Shown here: positions 34,264-40,712 of the stretch, piece after piece
Position numbering within the stretch: position 1 is the stretch's first letter
Layout: each line of letters begins with the position of its first letter
NCBI GenBank assembly: GCA_903970385.1
Contig: CAJCIN010000072.1
Span: 1 to 40,712 of the forward strand
From: Rhodospirillales bacterium
GTDB taxonomy: Bacteria > Vulcanimicrobiota > Vulcanimicrobiia > Vulcanimicrobiales > Vulcanimicrobiaceae
DNA: 40,712 nucleotides
Direction of reading: 5' to 3'
Program-made: the position numbers and the translations under genes
The notes under the pieces: model-generated
Database searches by the model: none
What the model was told of the DNA's origin: nothing
Seen by the model: the letters and a program-made list of their open reading frames with translations, nothing else

Positions 34264-34731
34264 CTAGTGCGGATGCTCCGCATCGTGCAGCGCGCGTTTG
34301 CCGTGTCTGATCGCGATGTCGATGTCGCGCGTCGCGCGGTGTTGCAGGCCGAGCGCGTTCGGATTCTGTTCTTCGCGATCGGTATCGCGATGCGCGTCGC
34401 GCAGCGCCTGTAACGCACGATGGATGCGACCGCGGTGATCGATGCCCGGATCCGGCGGCACCCCGAAGCCAACGGGCTTGCCGTCGTCGACGCCCGCGGC
34501 CTTGATATCGCCGATCGCGCGATCGATGGCGTCGATCGCCACGTCCTCGTTCGCGTCGACGCCGCGCGCGTAGCTGCCGGCGTTCAGCAGCCCACGCGCT
34601 TCACGCAGATCGGCGAGGGCGTGCCGGTAGTACGGATGAGCGCCGGGAAAATCGGCACTCGCGGGCAGAACGCCCACGGCGGAAACCGCGCTCGCTAGAA
34701 GAGCGGCGGCGAGGAGAGATTTCTGCAACAT
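34264..34731 (-). CDS. Small exported helical protein of unknown function
   Basis: The protein has 155 residues. I chose the ATG at 34731 because GGAG, read inside an upstream in-frame ATG at 34746, sits about 8 bases before it; the upstream ATG has no ribosome site. The signal peptide is clear (LLAAALLASAVSAVGVLPASA, then DFPGAHPYY). The mature protein is mostly helical with many His and Arg (HPYYRHALADLREARGLL and IHRALQALRDAHRDT), like a periplasmic all-alpha bundle. It precedes the RidA-like gene by 11 bases. A GGAAC-like and CGTT-like pair lies upstream with 18-base spacing, which resembles an ECF promoter but is longer than the consensus. Confidence 0.75.
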   Translation of the reverse strand: MLQKSLLAAALLASAVSAVGVLPASADFPGAHPYYRHALADLREARGLLNAGSYARGVDANEDVAIDAIDRAIGDIKAAGVDDGKPVGFGVPPDPGIDHRGRIHRALQALRDAHRDTDREEQNPNALGLQHRATRDIDIAIRHGKRALHDAEHPH

Positions 34732-34871
34732 CGAGACGTTCTCCATAAGGGTTGACGACAAGGCGTGTCGCCGGCGCGATTCTGTTCGGGAAAACGCATC
34801 CGACCCTTCGCGCCGTTCCGCACACGCGAATTTTTTCACCCGCTTTTCATGCGGCGCGCCGCACGTCGCGA

Positions 34872-35405
34872 TCAGGTAGGGACGTACGTGAGCCTGACGG
34901 TATCCTCGCCGACTGCATCCGTTCGAACGAAGCGTAGCGGCGTTCGGGCACCCGCGAAATACGGTGTACCGCGGCCGACGACGAACGGTCGAAAGTAGAG
35001 ATGATACTCGTCGATGAGTCCGAGGCCGGTGAGACTCGCCGCCAGATCCGGCCCGGCGACGGCGATGACGCCGTCGACATCCATCTTCAACCGGCGAACG
35101 AAGCCTTCGAGGTCGTCGCCGACGAGCGTCGCATTGGGGCCGACCGACCGTAGCGATTGCGATGCGACCCATTTCGGCTGCCTCCGCCACGCCGTCGCGA
35201 ATTCGCGCGCGCTCGCGTCCCACTCGGGTCGATCCTCGTCCCAATAGCGCATCAGGTCGTACATGCGACGACCGTACAGACTGCCCGCGAGGCCGCGGAC
35301 GTGATCGATCCAATATCGAAAGAGCTCGTTACCCGGCGGAGAGTGGAGCGGCGGTTCCATCTCGCCGTTGACGCCGGCAACGTAGCCATCGAGAGACTGC
35401 ATCAT
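34872..35405 (-). CDS. RibD C-terminal/dihydrofolate-reductase-fold protein
   Basis: From the first ATG the protein has 177 residues and belongs to the RibD_C/DHFR-fold family of NADPH-dependent reductases. Typical segments are MMQSLDGYVAG, LYGRRMYDLMRYW, WVASQSL, GVIAVAGPDLAASLTGLGLIDEYHL and PFVVGRGTPYF. The first strand (AKIIFG) seems to lie upstream of that ATG, in frame and open. GGAGG at 35434-35438 stands 7 bases before an ATC codon at 35424-35426 that would begin it, so the real start may be 35426 with ATC. The protein ends close to a 125-base gap without recognisable sites. The reductase substrate is unknown. Confidence 0.87.
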   Translation of the reverse strand: MMQSLDGYVAGVNGEMEPPLHSPPGNELFRYWIDHVRGLAGSLYGRRMYDLMRYWDEDRPEWDASAREFATAWRRQPKWVASQSLRSVGPNATLVGDDLEGFVRRLKMDVDGVIAVAGPDLAASLTGLGLIDEYHLYFRPFVVGRGTPYFAGARTPLRFVRTDAVGEDTVRLTYVPT

Positions 35406-35459
35406 TCCAAAGATGATTTTTGCGATACCGGTGCCTCCGATCGGCAGCTCGAAATGCCA

Positions 35460-36278
35460 TCAAAAGAACGGATTGTGCGCCTTCTCCTCGGCGACCGTCG
35501 ACGGCGGCCCGTGCCCCGGCATCAGCACCGTCGCGTCGTCGAGCGTGAAGATCTTCGTGCGGACGGCGTCGAGAATGTCGCGGTAGCCGCTCTTCTCGCC
35601 GAAGACGCCGCCGACGCTTCCCGCGAAGAGCGTGTCGCCCGTGAAGAGCGTCGACCGAAAGAGAAAACACGACGAACCGTCGGTGTGGCCCGGCGTGTGC
35701 AGCATGCGGATCGCCGCGGCATCGCCGAACGGCAACTCTTCGCCGTCGGCGATCGGGATCGCGTTCTTCGCGAGCTCGCCGATCGCAGCGACGTCCGCGC
35801 GATGCATCACGATCCGCGCGTCCGGAAACGCTCGCGCGATCGGCGCCGTCGCGTCGCAGTGGTCGGCGTGTTTGTGCGTGATGAGGATGTAGCGGAGCGC
35901 GTACGGTCCCTCGTCGATCGCGCGCAAGATCGTCTGCGGGATGCCGGCCGGATCGATCAACGCGGCCGTCTTGCCGTCTTCGAGAAAGAAGAGGTAGCCG
36001 TTCGACGGGTGCGGGTCGTGCGGGTGATGTCGCACGTCGTCCGGCAACGCGACGTCGGGATGCCAGCGCACCGCCGCCGCGTCGGCGAACTTGCCCGGGT
36101 CGAGCCCGAGTGCCCGAGCGATCGCGCGCGCTTCGTCGTCGGACGGCACGGCCGCGCCGGACGCCCATGCGGTGACGTCCGCCTGCGCGATGCCGGTGCG
36201 TGCGGCGAGCGCGGCGTCGTCGAGCCCCACCCCGCGCTTGGCTTTGCGAAAAACATCGACGAATTCGTCTTCGAGCAT
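35460..36278 (-). CDS. Metallo-beta-lactamase-fold hydrolase with N-terminal helix-turn-helix domain
   Basis: The protein has 272 residues from an ATG at 36278; the frame is open upstream but reads into the trxB leader. Residues about 1-65 look like an XRE-type helix-turn-helix (FRKAKRGVGLDDAALAARTG, then DVTAWASG and EARAIARALGLDPGKF). Residues about 75-270 are a glyoxalase II-like hydrolase domain with zinc motifs ITHKHADHCDAT, HTPGHTDGSSCFLF, FTGDTLFAG and LMPGHGPP. All the metal-binding residues are present, so the hydrolase half is probably active. The fusion suggests that the hydrolase also binds DNA or is controlled by a ligand through this domain. It is divergent from trxB, with 76 bases between the starts, an ideal place for an operator. 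Confidence 0.9.
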   Translation of the reverse strand: MLEDEFVDVFRKAKRGVGLDDAALAARTGIAQADVTAWASGAAVPSDDEARAIARALGLDPGKFADAAAVRWHPDVALPDDVRHHPHDPHPSNGYLFFLEDGKTAALIDPAGIPQTILRAIDEGPYALRYILITHKHADHCDATAPIARAFPDARIVMHRADVAAIGELAKNAIPIADGEELPFGDAAAIRMLHTPGHTDGSSCFLFRSTLFTGDTLFAGSVGGVFGEKSGYRDILDAVRTKIFTLDDATVLMPGHGPPSTVAEEKAHNPFF

Positions 36279-36354
36279 TTCCCGAACGTTAGGCGGGTCG
36301 CGCGGCCGCCCTTCGCAACCGGGGAGCTTCGGCGAACGGTCGAAACGAACGACT

Positions 36355-37308
36355 ATGGAACGCCTCATCATCATCGGTTCCGGCCCTGCCGGCCTCACCG
36401 CCGCGATCTACGCCGCGCGCGCGAACCTCGCGCCCGTCGTCTTCGCCGGCTATCAGTACGGCGGCCAATTGATGTTCACGACGGAGGTCGAGAACTTCCC
36501 CGGCTTCCCGAACGGCGTCCTCGGACCCGAGCTGATGGAGCACTTCCGCACGCAGGCCGAGCGCTTCGGTTCGAAGATCGAAAACGTCGACGTCACGAAG
36601 GTCGACTTCTCGCAGCGCCCGTTCCGCGTATGGGCCGGCGACGATCTCTACGAGGCCGATAGCGTGATCGTCGCCACGGGCGCGAGCGCGCGTTGGCTCG
36701 GCATTCCCGGTGAAGAGCAGTTACGCGGTCGCGGCGTTTCGACGTGCGCGACGTGCGACGGCGCGTTTTTCAAGGAGCGCCACATCGTCGTGGTCGGCGG
36801 CGGCGACTCCGCGATGGAAGAAGCGCTGTTCCTCACGCGCTTCGGATCGAAGATCACCGTGATCCATCGCCGCGACTCGCTCCGCGCGAGCAAGATCATG
36901 GCCGACCGCGCGCTCGCGCATCCGAAGATCGAATTCATCTGGAATACGGCCGTCGTCGGAGCGAAGGGCGAGTTCCACTTGCAGGCGCTCGAACTCGAGA
37001 ATCTCGTGACGCACGAGACGCGCGAGTTCGCGGCCGACGCGCTCTTCATCGCGATCGGTCACGATCCGAACACGGCGATTTTCGACGGGCAGTTGACGCT
37101 CGACAACGCGCGGTACATCGTCTCGGACGACGGCGTACATACGAATATCCCCGGCGTCTTCGTCGCGGGTGACGTGAACGACATTCGCTACAAGCAGGCG
37201 ATCACCGCCGCGGGAATGGGGTGCAAGGCTTCTCTCGAAGCGGAACGCTATCTCGAAGAACTCGACGCCGAACGCGTCGCGGGCGGTCTCGAAACGGCGT
37301 CCGCTTAG
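36355..37308 (+). CDS. trxB: Thioredoxin reductase
   Basis: TrxB passes electrons from NADPH through FAD to thioredoxin. The FAD motif is LIIIGSGPAGLTAAIYAARA at the N-terminus. The redox-active pair is CATCDGAFF (about residue 133), and the NADPH motif is VVVGGGDSAMEEALFLTRF. The C-terminal FAD contact GVFVAGDVNDIRYKQAITAAGMG is also typical. The protein has 317 residues from the ATG at 36355, the exact expected start. The upstream neighbour is the divergent HTH-hydrolase gene. A convergent epimerase gene begins its end 7 bases after the stop. The assignment is firm. Confidence 0.97.
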   Translation: MERLIIIGSGPAGLTAAIYAARANLAPVVFAGYQYGGQLMFTTEVENFPGFPNGVLGPELMEHFRTQAERFGSKIENVDVTKVDFSQRPFRVWAGDDLYEADSVIVATGASARWLGIPGEEQLRGRGVSTCATCDGAFFKERHIVVVGGGDSAMEEALFLTRFGSKITVIHRRDSLRASKIMADRALAHPKIEFIWNTAVVGAKGEFHLQALELENLVTHETREFAADALFIAIGHDPNTAIFDGQLTLDNARYIVSDDGVHTNIPGVFVAGDVNDIRYKQAITAAGMGCKASLEAERYLEELDAERVAGGLETASA

Positions 37309-37315
37309 CGACGCG

Positions 37316-38164
37316 CTACGCCGTCGCCGCGATCGCGCCGAGCGCGGCGTCGATCGTCTCGTAGCGGAAGCGATAACCCGTCGCGAGGGTCCGCGTCGGC
37401 AGCACGCGCTGCCCTTCCGTCACGACGCTCGCGCCTTCGCCGAGCACGAGCGCGACGGCGAACGCGGGCGCGGGGAAGAGCGTCGGCCGATGCAGCGCGG
37501 CGCCGAGCGCGCGCGTGAACTCGTCGTTGCGCACGGGATTCGGCGCCGTGGCATCGAGGACGCCCGCCGTGCCGTCGATCGCGTGCAGATAGATTCCGAC
37601 CTGATCGTCGATATGGATCCACGGATACCACTGACGACCGCTCGCGACGATGCCGCCGAGCCCGAACTTGAACAGCGGCATCAGCCGCGCTAACGCGCCG
37701 CCGTCGCGTCCGAGGACGAGCCCGGTGCGCAACTTGCTGACGCGCATCCCGAGCGCTTCGGCACGATCCGCCGTGGCTTCCCACGCGACGCAGATCCCGG
37801 CGAGAAAATCCGACCCGGGTCCGCTCGATTCGTCGAACGTCGCGGTTTCGCTCGCGCCGTAGTAACCGACGGCCGATGCCGACACGTACGCCGCCGGCTT
37901 TCGCGGCTGCTTGGCGAGCGCGTCGAGAAACGCGACCCCGGCGTCGACGCGGCTCGAGCGAATCTTCGCTTTGACCTCGGGCGACCAGCGCTGCGCGACG
38001 GGTTCGCCCGCCAGGTTCACGACGGCATCGGAGGCGCCGGCGACGCGTGCGGCGTTTTCCGGATCGCGCAGCGACGCCGTCGTCACGTGATCCCCGCGCG
38101 CGGCGAGCGCGCTCGCCAAGTATTTGCCGATGAAGCCCGAGGCTCCGAGAATCGTGACGTTCAT
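37316..38164 (-). CDS. TIGR01777-family NAD-dependent epimerase-like protein
   Basis: This is a 282-residue extended SDR (YfcH-like). The NAD motif is VTILGASGFIGKYLASAL, then VVNLAGEPVAQRWSPEVKAK, the strand SASAVGYYGA and the motif LRTGLVLGRDGG. The C-terminal DUF1731-type end (RVLPTRTLATGYRFRY) is characteristic of this group. No export signal or partner is apparent. The gene is convergent with trxB and lies downstream of a secreted-protein gene on the same strand, from which a perfect hairpin separates it. The physiological role of the family is not well defined, so none is proposed. Confidence 0.93.
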   Translation of the reverse strand: MNVTILGASGFIGKYLASALAARGDHVTTASLRDPENAARVAGASDAVVNLAGEPVAQRWSPEVKAKIRSSRVDAGVAFLDALAKQPRKPAAYVSASAVGYYGASETATFDESSGPGSDFLAGICVAWEATADRAEALGMRVSKLRTGLVLGRDGGALARLMPLFKFGLGGIVASGRQWYPWIHIDDQVGIYLHAIDGTAGVLDATAPNPVRNDEFTRALGAALHRPTLFPAPAFAVALVLGEGASVVTEGQRVLPTRTLATGYRFRYETIDAALGAIAATA

Positions 38165-38203
38165 ACGTGCGGTTTAGACGGTCTTTCGCAGGCAGAAGAT
38201 GCA

Positions 38204-38231
38204 GCGAGCGCCGGAAGACCGGCGCTCGCTA
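38204..38231 (-). terminator. Perfect 12-bp hairpin downstream of the small secreted-protein gene
   Basis: AGCGAGCGCCGG (38204-38215) pairs exactly with CCGGCGCTCGCT (38220-38231) around AAGA. It stands 21 bases past the stop of the minus-strand gene at 38253 and just before the epimerase start, so it probably ends that transcript. On the minus strand the bases after it read GCATCTTCTGCC, with only short T runs. Confidence 0.65.
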
Positions 38232-38252
38232 CGACCATCGTGTCTTCGGACG

Positions 38253-38684
38253 TTACGGGCGGCTCGAAGGGGCGACGTCCGGAGCGGTGGATCCGGGCGT
38301 CATCGAAGCGGCGCTCGCCGGAGCGGGAGACGCCGTCGACTTCTTGTGGCGGTGGTGCTTGCCCGCGGGTGCGGCGCTCGCCATCGCCGCTGGGCTCGCA
38401 ACGGCACCGCTCGTCGCGGCTCCGCTCGCCGATTTCGCGCTCTTGCTGCCGGCGGCGTGGAAGCCGGCGCTATCGGCGGCCGACTTGCACGCGTACGCGC
38501 CGTGCTTCGTCTTGCCGTAATACTTGTCGCCCTGCAGGTGATAGACTTTCGTGCTCGTGTTTTCCCATACCGTGACGTCGCCCTCGCCGCACGTCGGCTG
38601 GGTCGCGGTCGCCTGCGCGAATGCGGAAGACGATGCGCCTGCCGCAATCGCGGCGGCAAAAAAGACGGTAAAGACCTTATTCAT
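38253..38684 (-). CDS. Small exported protein with a conserved WxNT...YHLxGDxYYGKTKxG-type motif
   Basis: The protein has 143 residues. The signal peptide is MNKVFTVFFAAAIAAGASSS and ends near AFA-QA. The mature N-terminus contains CGEGDVTVWENTSTKVYHL, then QGDKYYGKTKHGAYACKSAADS, a compact pattern seen in many exported proteins of soil bacteria. The rest is low-complexity Ala/Ser/Pro with a basic patch (GKHHRHKKS). Two cysteines probably form a disulphide. AAAGGA is 8 bases upstream of the ATG. An ECF-type promoter lies 37 bases upstream. Function unknown; a stress-related envelope role is plausible. Confidence 0.82.
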   Translation of the reverse strand: MNKVFTVFFAAAIAAGASSSAFAQATATQPTCGEGDVTVWENTSTKVYHLQGDKYYGKTKHGAYACKSAADSAGFHAAGSKSAKSASGAATSGAVASPAAMASAAPAGKHHRHKKSTASPAPASAASMTPGSTAPDVAPSSRP

Positions 38685-38720
38685 CGATTGGTTCCTTTGT
38701 TGAGGGACGGTTCGGCGCGA

Positions 38721-38747
38721 TAACGTGCCGGGTTCGGGAGAAGTTCC
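38721..38747 (-). promoter_or_regulatory. Possible ECF-sigma-type promoter (GGAAC-N17-CGTT)
   Basis: On the minus strand GGAAC (complement of 38743-38747) is followed after exactly 17 bases by CGTT (complement of 38722-38725), continuing into A. This matches the GGAAC-N16/17-CGTT pattern of several extracytoplasmic-function sigma factors, such as the EcfG group. It faces the secreted-protein gene, whose ATG is at 38684, about 40 bases on. It lies in the divergent region shared with the GGR-like gene. Confidence 0.5.
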
Positions 38748-38767
38748 GGCGCACGCCGGGCGAGAAC

Positions 38768-39919
38768 GTGACGCCGATGCGTGTACTCGTGGTCGGCGCC
38801 GGGCCGGGCGGTGCGGCCGCGGCGATCGAATTGGCACGCGCCGGCGTGGAGACCCTCGTGGTCGAGCGTTCACGCTGGCCGCGTGCGAAAACGTGCGGCG
38901 ACGGCATCTCGCCGCCGGGCGTCGTCGAAGCGCGCGAGCTCGGGCTCGACCTCTCCGACAAGCGGCCGTTGCCGCTCGGTGAGATCTCGACGCCGCGCGG
39001 TTACCGGTTCAGCAGCGGTTGGCGCCCGGAGACGCCGTGGGGCGCGATCGTGGAACGCATCGAATTCGACGCGCGCCTGATGGCGCTCGCCGTCGGCGCG
39101 GGCGCACGCTTCGAGGATGCGACCACGGTGCGCGAGATCGCGACCGGCGGCGACGGTCCGCGCGCGCGACTCGCGCGGGGCACGGCGACCGCGATGGAGC
39201 GCTTCGACGCGATCGTGCTCGCGGAGGGCGCGACGGGCGGGCTCGGCGCGAAACTCGGGTTCGGGCGGCACGCGACGCGGCTCGTCGCCTTGCGCGGCTA
39301 CACGGAGGCGTTGCGGCCGCTCGACCCGGCGTTCGGCCTGTACTTCGATCGCGACGTCTCGCCCGGGTACGGCTGGGTATTCCCGCTCGACGAGCGGCGG
39401 GCGAACGTCGGCGTGCTCGTCGACGAACGCGCCGTGCACCGGCGCGGCGGCGATCTGCGCGGCATCCTCGAGGCGTGGCGCACGGCGAGTCCGGCCGCGA
39501 CCGCGGCGCTCGGCGGCGCACCCGACCTCGGTCGCGTCTCGGGCGGCGTTATTCCCACCGGCCGGCGACGACGCATTCGCGGAAGCGTGTTCGCGGTCGG
39601 CGATGCGGCCGGCGTCGCGGATCCGTTCTCGGCCGAAGGCATCTTCCAGGCGATGGGATCCGGTCGTGCCGCCGCCGCGGCGCTCGCCGCCTACGGCCCC
39701 GGGCGGCGAGCCGAGCGGGCATACCGCGGGGCGCTACGGCCGTTCGATCGCAACGCCCGCGAAGCGCGGCGGTTGCGGCTCGGGTTTCATTTCGTGATCG
39801 ACGCGATGGTGGCGCGGGCCGTCACGCGGCCGGCCCTCGCGCACCATCTGAGCGCGAGCGGTTTTTTCATGAAGGATAGCCTCCCGGCGTTCCTGTGGGG
39901 CATCGCCCGGAACTGGTAA
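38768..39919 (+). CDS. Geranylgeranyl-reductase-like FAD-dependent oxidoreductase
   Basis: This is a 383-residue flavoprotein of the GGR/PHBH-like group, enzymes that reduce double bonds in isoprenoids or hydroxylate and dehydrogenate hydrophobic substrates. The FAD motif is VLVVGAGPGGAAAAIELARA with the acidic strand end VVERSRWPRAKTCGDGISP, the latter being a typical GGR-type sequence. VLAEGATGGLGAKLG and the motif GSVFAVGDAAGVADPFSAEG, with IFQAMGSGRAAA, complete the pattern. I used the GTG at 38768; an ATG at 38777 is equally possible. It is divergent from the small secreted-protein gene and followed, after 82 bases, by a ferritin-like protein, which suggests a shared role in lipid or quinone modification, as inference. 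Confidence 0.88.
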   Translation: MTPMRVLVVGAGPGGAAAAIELARAGVETLVVERSRWPRAKTCGDGISPPGVVEARELGLDLSDKRPLPLGEISTPRGYRFSSGWRPETPWGAIVERIEFDARLMALAVGAGARFEDATTVREIATGGDGPRARLARGTATAMERFDAIVLAEGATGGLGAKLGFGRHATRLVALRGYTEALRPLDPAFGLYFDRDVSPGYGWVFPLDERRANVGVLVDERAVHRRGGDLRGILEAWRTASPAATAALGGAPDLGRVSGGVIPTGRRRRIRGSVFAVGDAAGVADPFSAEGIFQAMGSGRAAAAALAAYGPGRRAERAYRGALRPFDRNAREARRLRLGFHFVIDAMVARAVTRPALAHHLSASGFFMKDSLPAFLWGIARNW

Positions 39920-40001
39920 TTCGGCCGGGGAAGACGCTGTAGCCTGAGTCACGTCGCCCGGCCGGACGTTGCGGGATACTGGTACGAGGGGGAGTGCGCT
40001 C

Positions 40002-40712
40002 GTGGGATTCAAGAACCGGCTGATCAAGCTCGTCGTCGACACCGGGTTTCGCAATCCGGGTCTGATGAAGCTCATCTTCTCGATCGACGACGTGACGGGC
40101 ATCGACCTCGTGAAAACGCTCGCGCCGTTCAAGCTCATGCCGGCGTCGGCGGAACTCTTCCAACGGTCGTTCGCGCATTTCGTGTCGGGCGAAGAGATCT
40201 CGTACGCGTGCGCGACCGAACTCGCGACGATCGCGCCCGACGCGACGTCGTCGCGCTATCTGCTCGTGCAGGCCGGCGAGGAGATGACGCACCTCAACCA
40301 CTTTCGCACGAAGCTCGATCAGTTCGGGCTCGGCGAAGCGAAGCTCTCGAAATACGTCGCACCCAGCTTCTCGAAGTTCGGCAGCGCCATCACGAAGCGG
40401 CTCGAGCGCAAGGACTACGTCGGCGCGATGGTCGGCAACAACATCGTGGTCGAGGGACTCGCGATCTGTCTGCTCGAGATGGGCTGCAAGGATTTGCGCG
40501 AGAACTCGGACGAGATCTCGAAATTCCTCGACTTCGTCCTCGAGGACGAGCGTCACCACGTGCGCTTCGGCGAACGGCGTCTGCGCTATTGGAACGAACG
40601 CGGCCTCGTGCGCGAGCGCGACGTCGCCGATTTCTACGGCGAGATGTGGGGCTACGTCGAGGGCGTCGCGCGCGAGATTCCCGACGTTCTCGATTCGATG
40701 GGCCTCGAGCCC
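40002..40712 (+). CDS. Ferritin-like diiron protein (3' end outside window)
   Basis: The GTG at 40002 has GAGGGGGAG 7 bases upstream and opens a frame that runs to the edge of the window without a stop (at least 237 codons). The product is helical and carries a full set of diiron ligands in the ferritin/RNR R2-like order: Glu in FVSGEEISYAC, Glu-x-x-His in AGEEMTHLNHF, Glu in NNIVVEGLAICLL and Glu-x-x-His in LEDERHHVRFGERRL. This is the pattern of ferritin-like oxygenases such as R2-type or AurF-like enzymes, but the family cannot be fixed from the visible part. There is no export signal. It may work with the adjacent GGR-like flavoprotein. Confidence 0.85.
   Translation, partial: MGFKNRLIKLVVDTGFRNPGLMKLIFSIDDVTGIDLVKTLAPFKLMPASAELFQRSFAHFVSGEEISYACATELATIAPDATSSRYLLVQAGEEMTHLNHFRTKLDQFGLGEAKLSKYVAPSFSKFGSAITKRLERKDYVGAMVGNNIVVEGLAICLLEMGCKDLRENSDEISKFLDFVLEDERHHVRFGERRLRYWNERGLVRERDVADFYGEMWGYVEGVAREIPDVLDSMGLEP

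Noticed and set aside
34793-34819. ECF promoter before the exported helical protein at 34731
   Set aside because: GGAAC and CGTT are present but 18 bases apart, outside the usual 16-17, so it is mentioned only as supporting context.

Overview
The window is high-GC bacterial chromosome. Genes are tightly packed, with many 1 to 17 base overlaps and frequent GTG and TTG starts that are often backed by good GGAGG-type ribosome sites. Nothing in it looks like a phage, plasmid, insertion sequence or CRISPR array. The mix points to a diderm, and the style resembles Candidatus Eremiobacterota (WPS-2): a secreted protein with a copper-amine-oxidase N-terminal domain, an RND pump, TldD/TldE, a GMC oxidoreductase, a geranylgeranyl-reductase-like flavoprotein and many exported proteins of unknown function. 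That placement is an inference from gene content only.

Layout. 1-1454 holds two permease genes of a peptide-type ABC importer (the first cut by the window edge), followed by a tRNA-Leu(GAG) with its own promoter and terminator. 1748-7809 is a compact unit: exported protein, histidine kinase, NarL-type regulator, CocE-like hydrolase with a frameshift, Tat-exported metallo-beta-lactamase-fold protein and another exported protein. 7914-12242 has an RND transporter and a copper-amine-oxidase-domain protein. 12247-16577 is an overlapping run: SDR, GT39-like glycosyltransferase, MmcB-like nuclease-fold protein and PBP4-type carboxypeptidase. 16667-22537 holds a GMC oxidoreductase, TldD, TldE and an ACT-domain malic enzyme. 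22553-24093 is an OmpR-type regulator coupled to an unknown protein. 24149-31525 has a beta-propeller/phosphoesterase-like protein, a DDAH-fold protein, a metallophosphoesterase, an ABC-2 exporter and a thioredoxin-TPR protein. 31532-34731 carries small membrane, secreted and stress-type genes plus xthA and a RidA-like gene. 34872-38164 has a RibD/DHFR-like protein, an HTH-metallo-beta-lactamase fusion divergent from trxB, and a TIGR01777-type epimerase. 38253-40712 has a secreted protein with an ECF-type promoter, a GGR-like flavoprotein and a ferritin-like diiron protein cut by the window end.

The most distinctive signal is a set of proteins that keep their folds but have lost catalytic residues. 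The histidine kinase at 2586 has Arg where the phospho-accepting His should be. The DDAH-like protein at 26486 has lost Cys, His and Glu of its triad. The propeller protein at 24149 has lost the metal-binding motifs of its phosphoesterase half. The last two are neighbours. Other points of interest are a probable ATC start, a CTG start, an HTH-hydrolase fusion, a 53-residue two-helix membrane protein and a good ECF-type promoter.

No gene-free stretch exceeds 300 bases. The longer gaps (1455-1747, 31694-31811, 32522-32671, 33446-33568, 34747-34871) hold the sites listed or nothing I can recognise.
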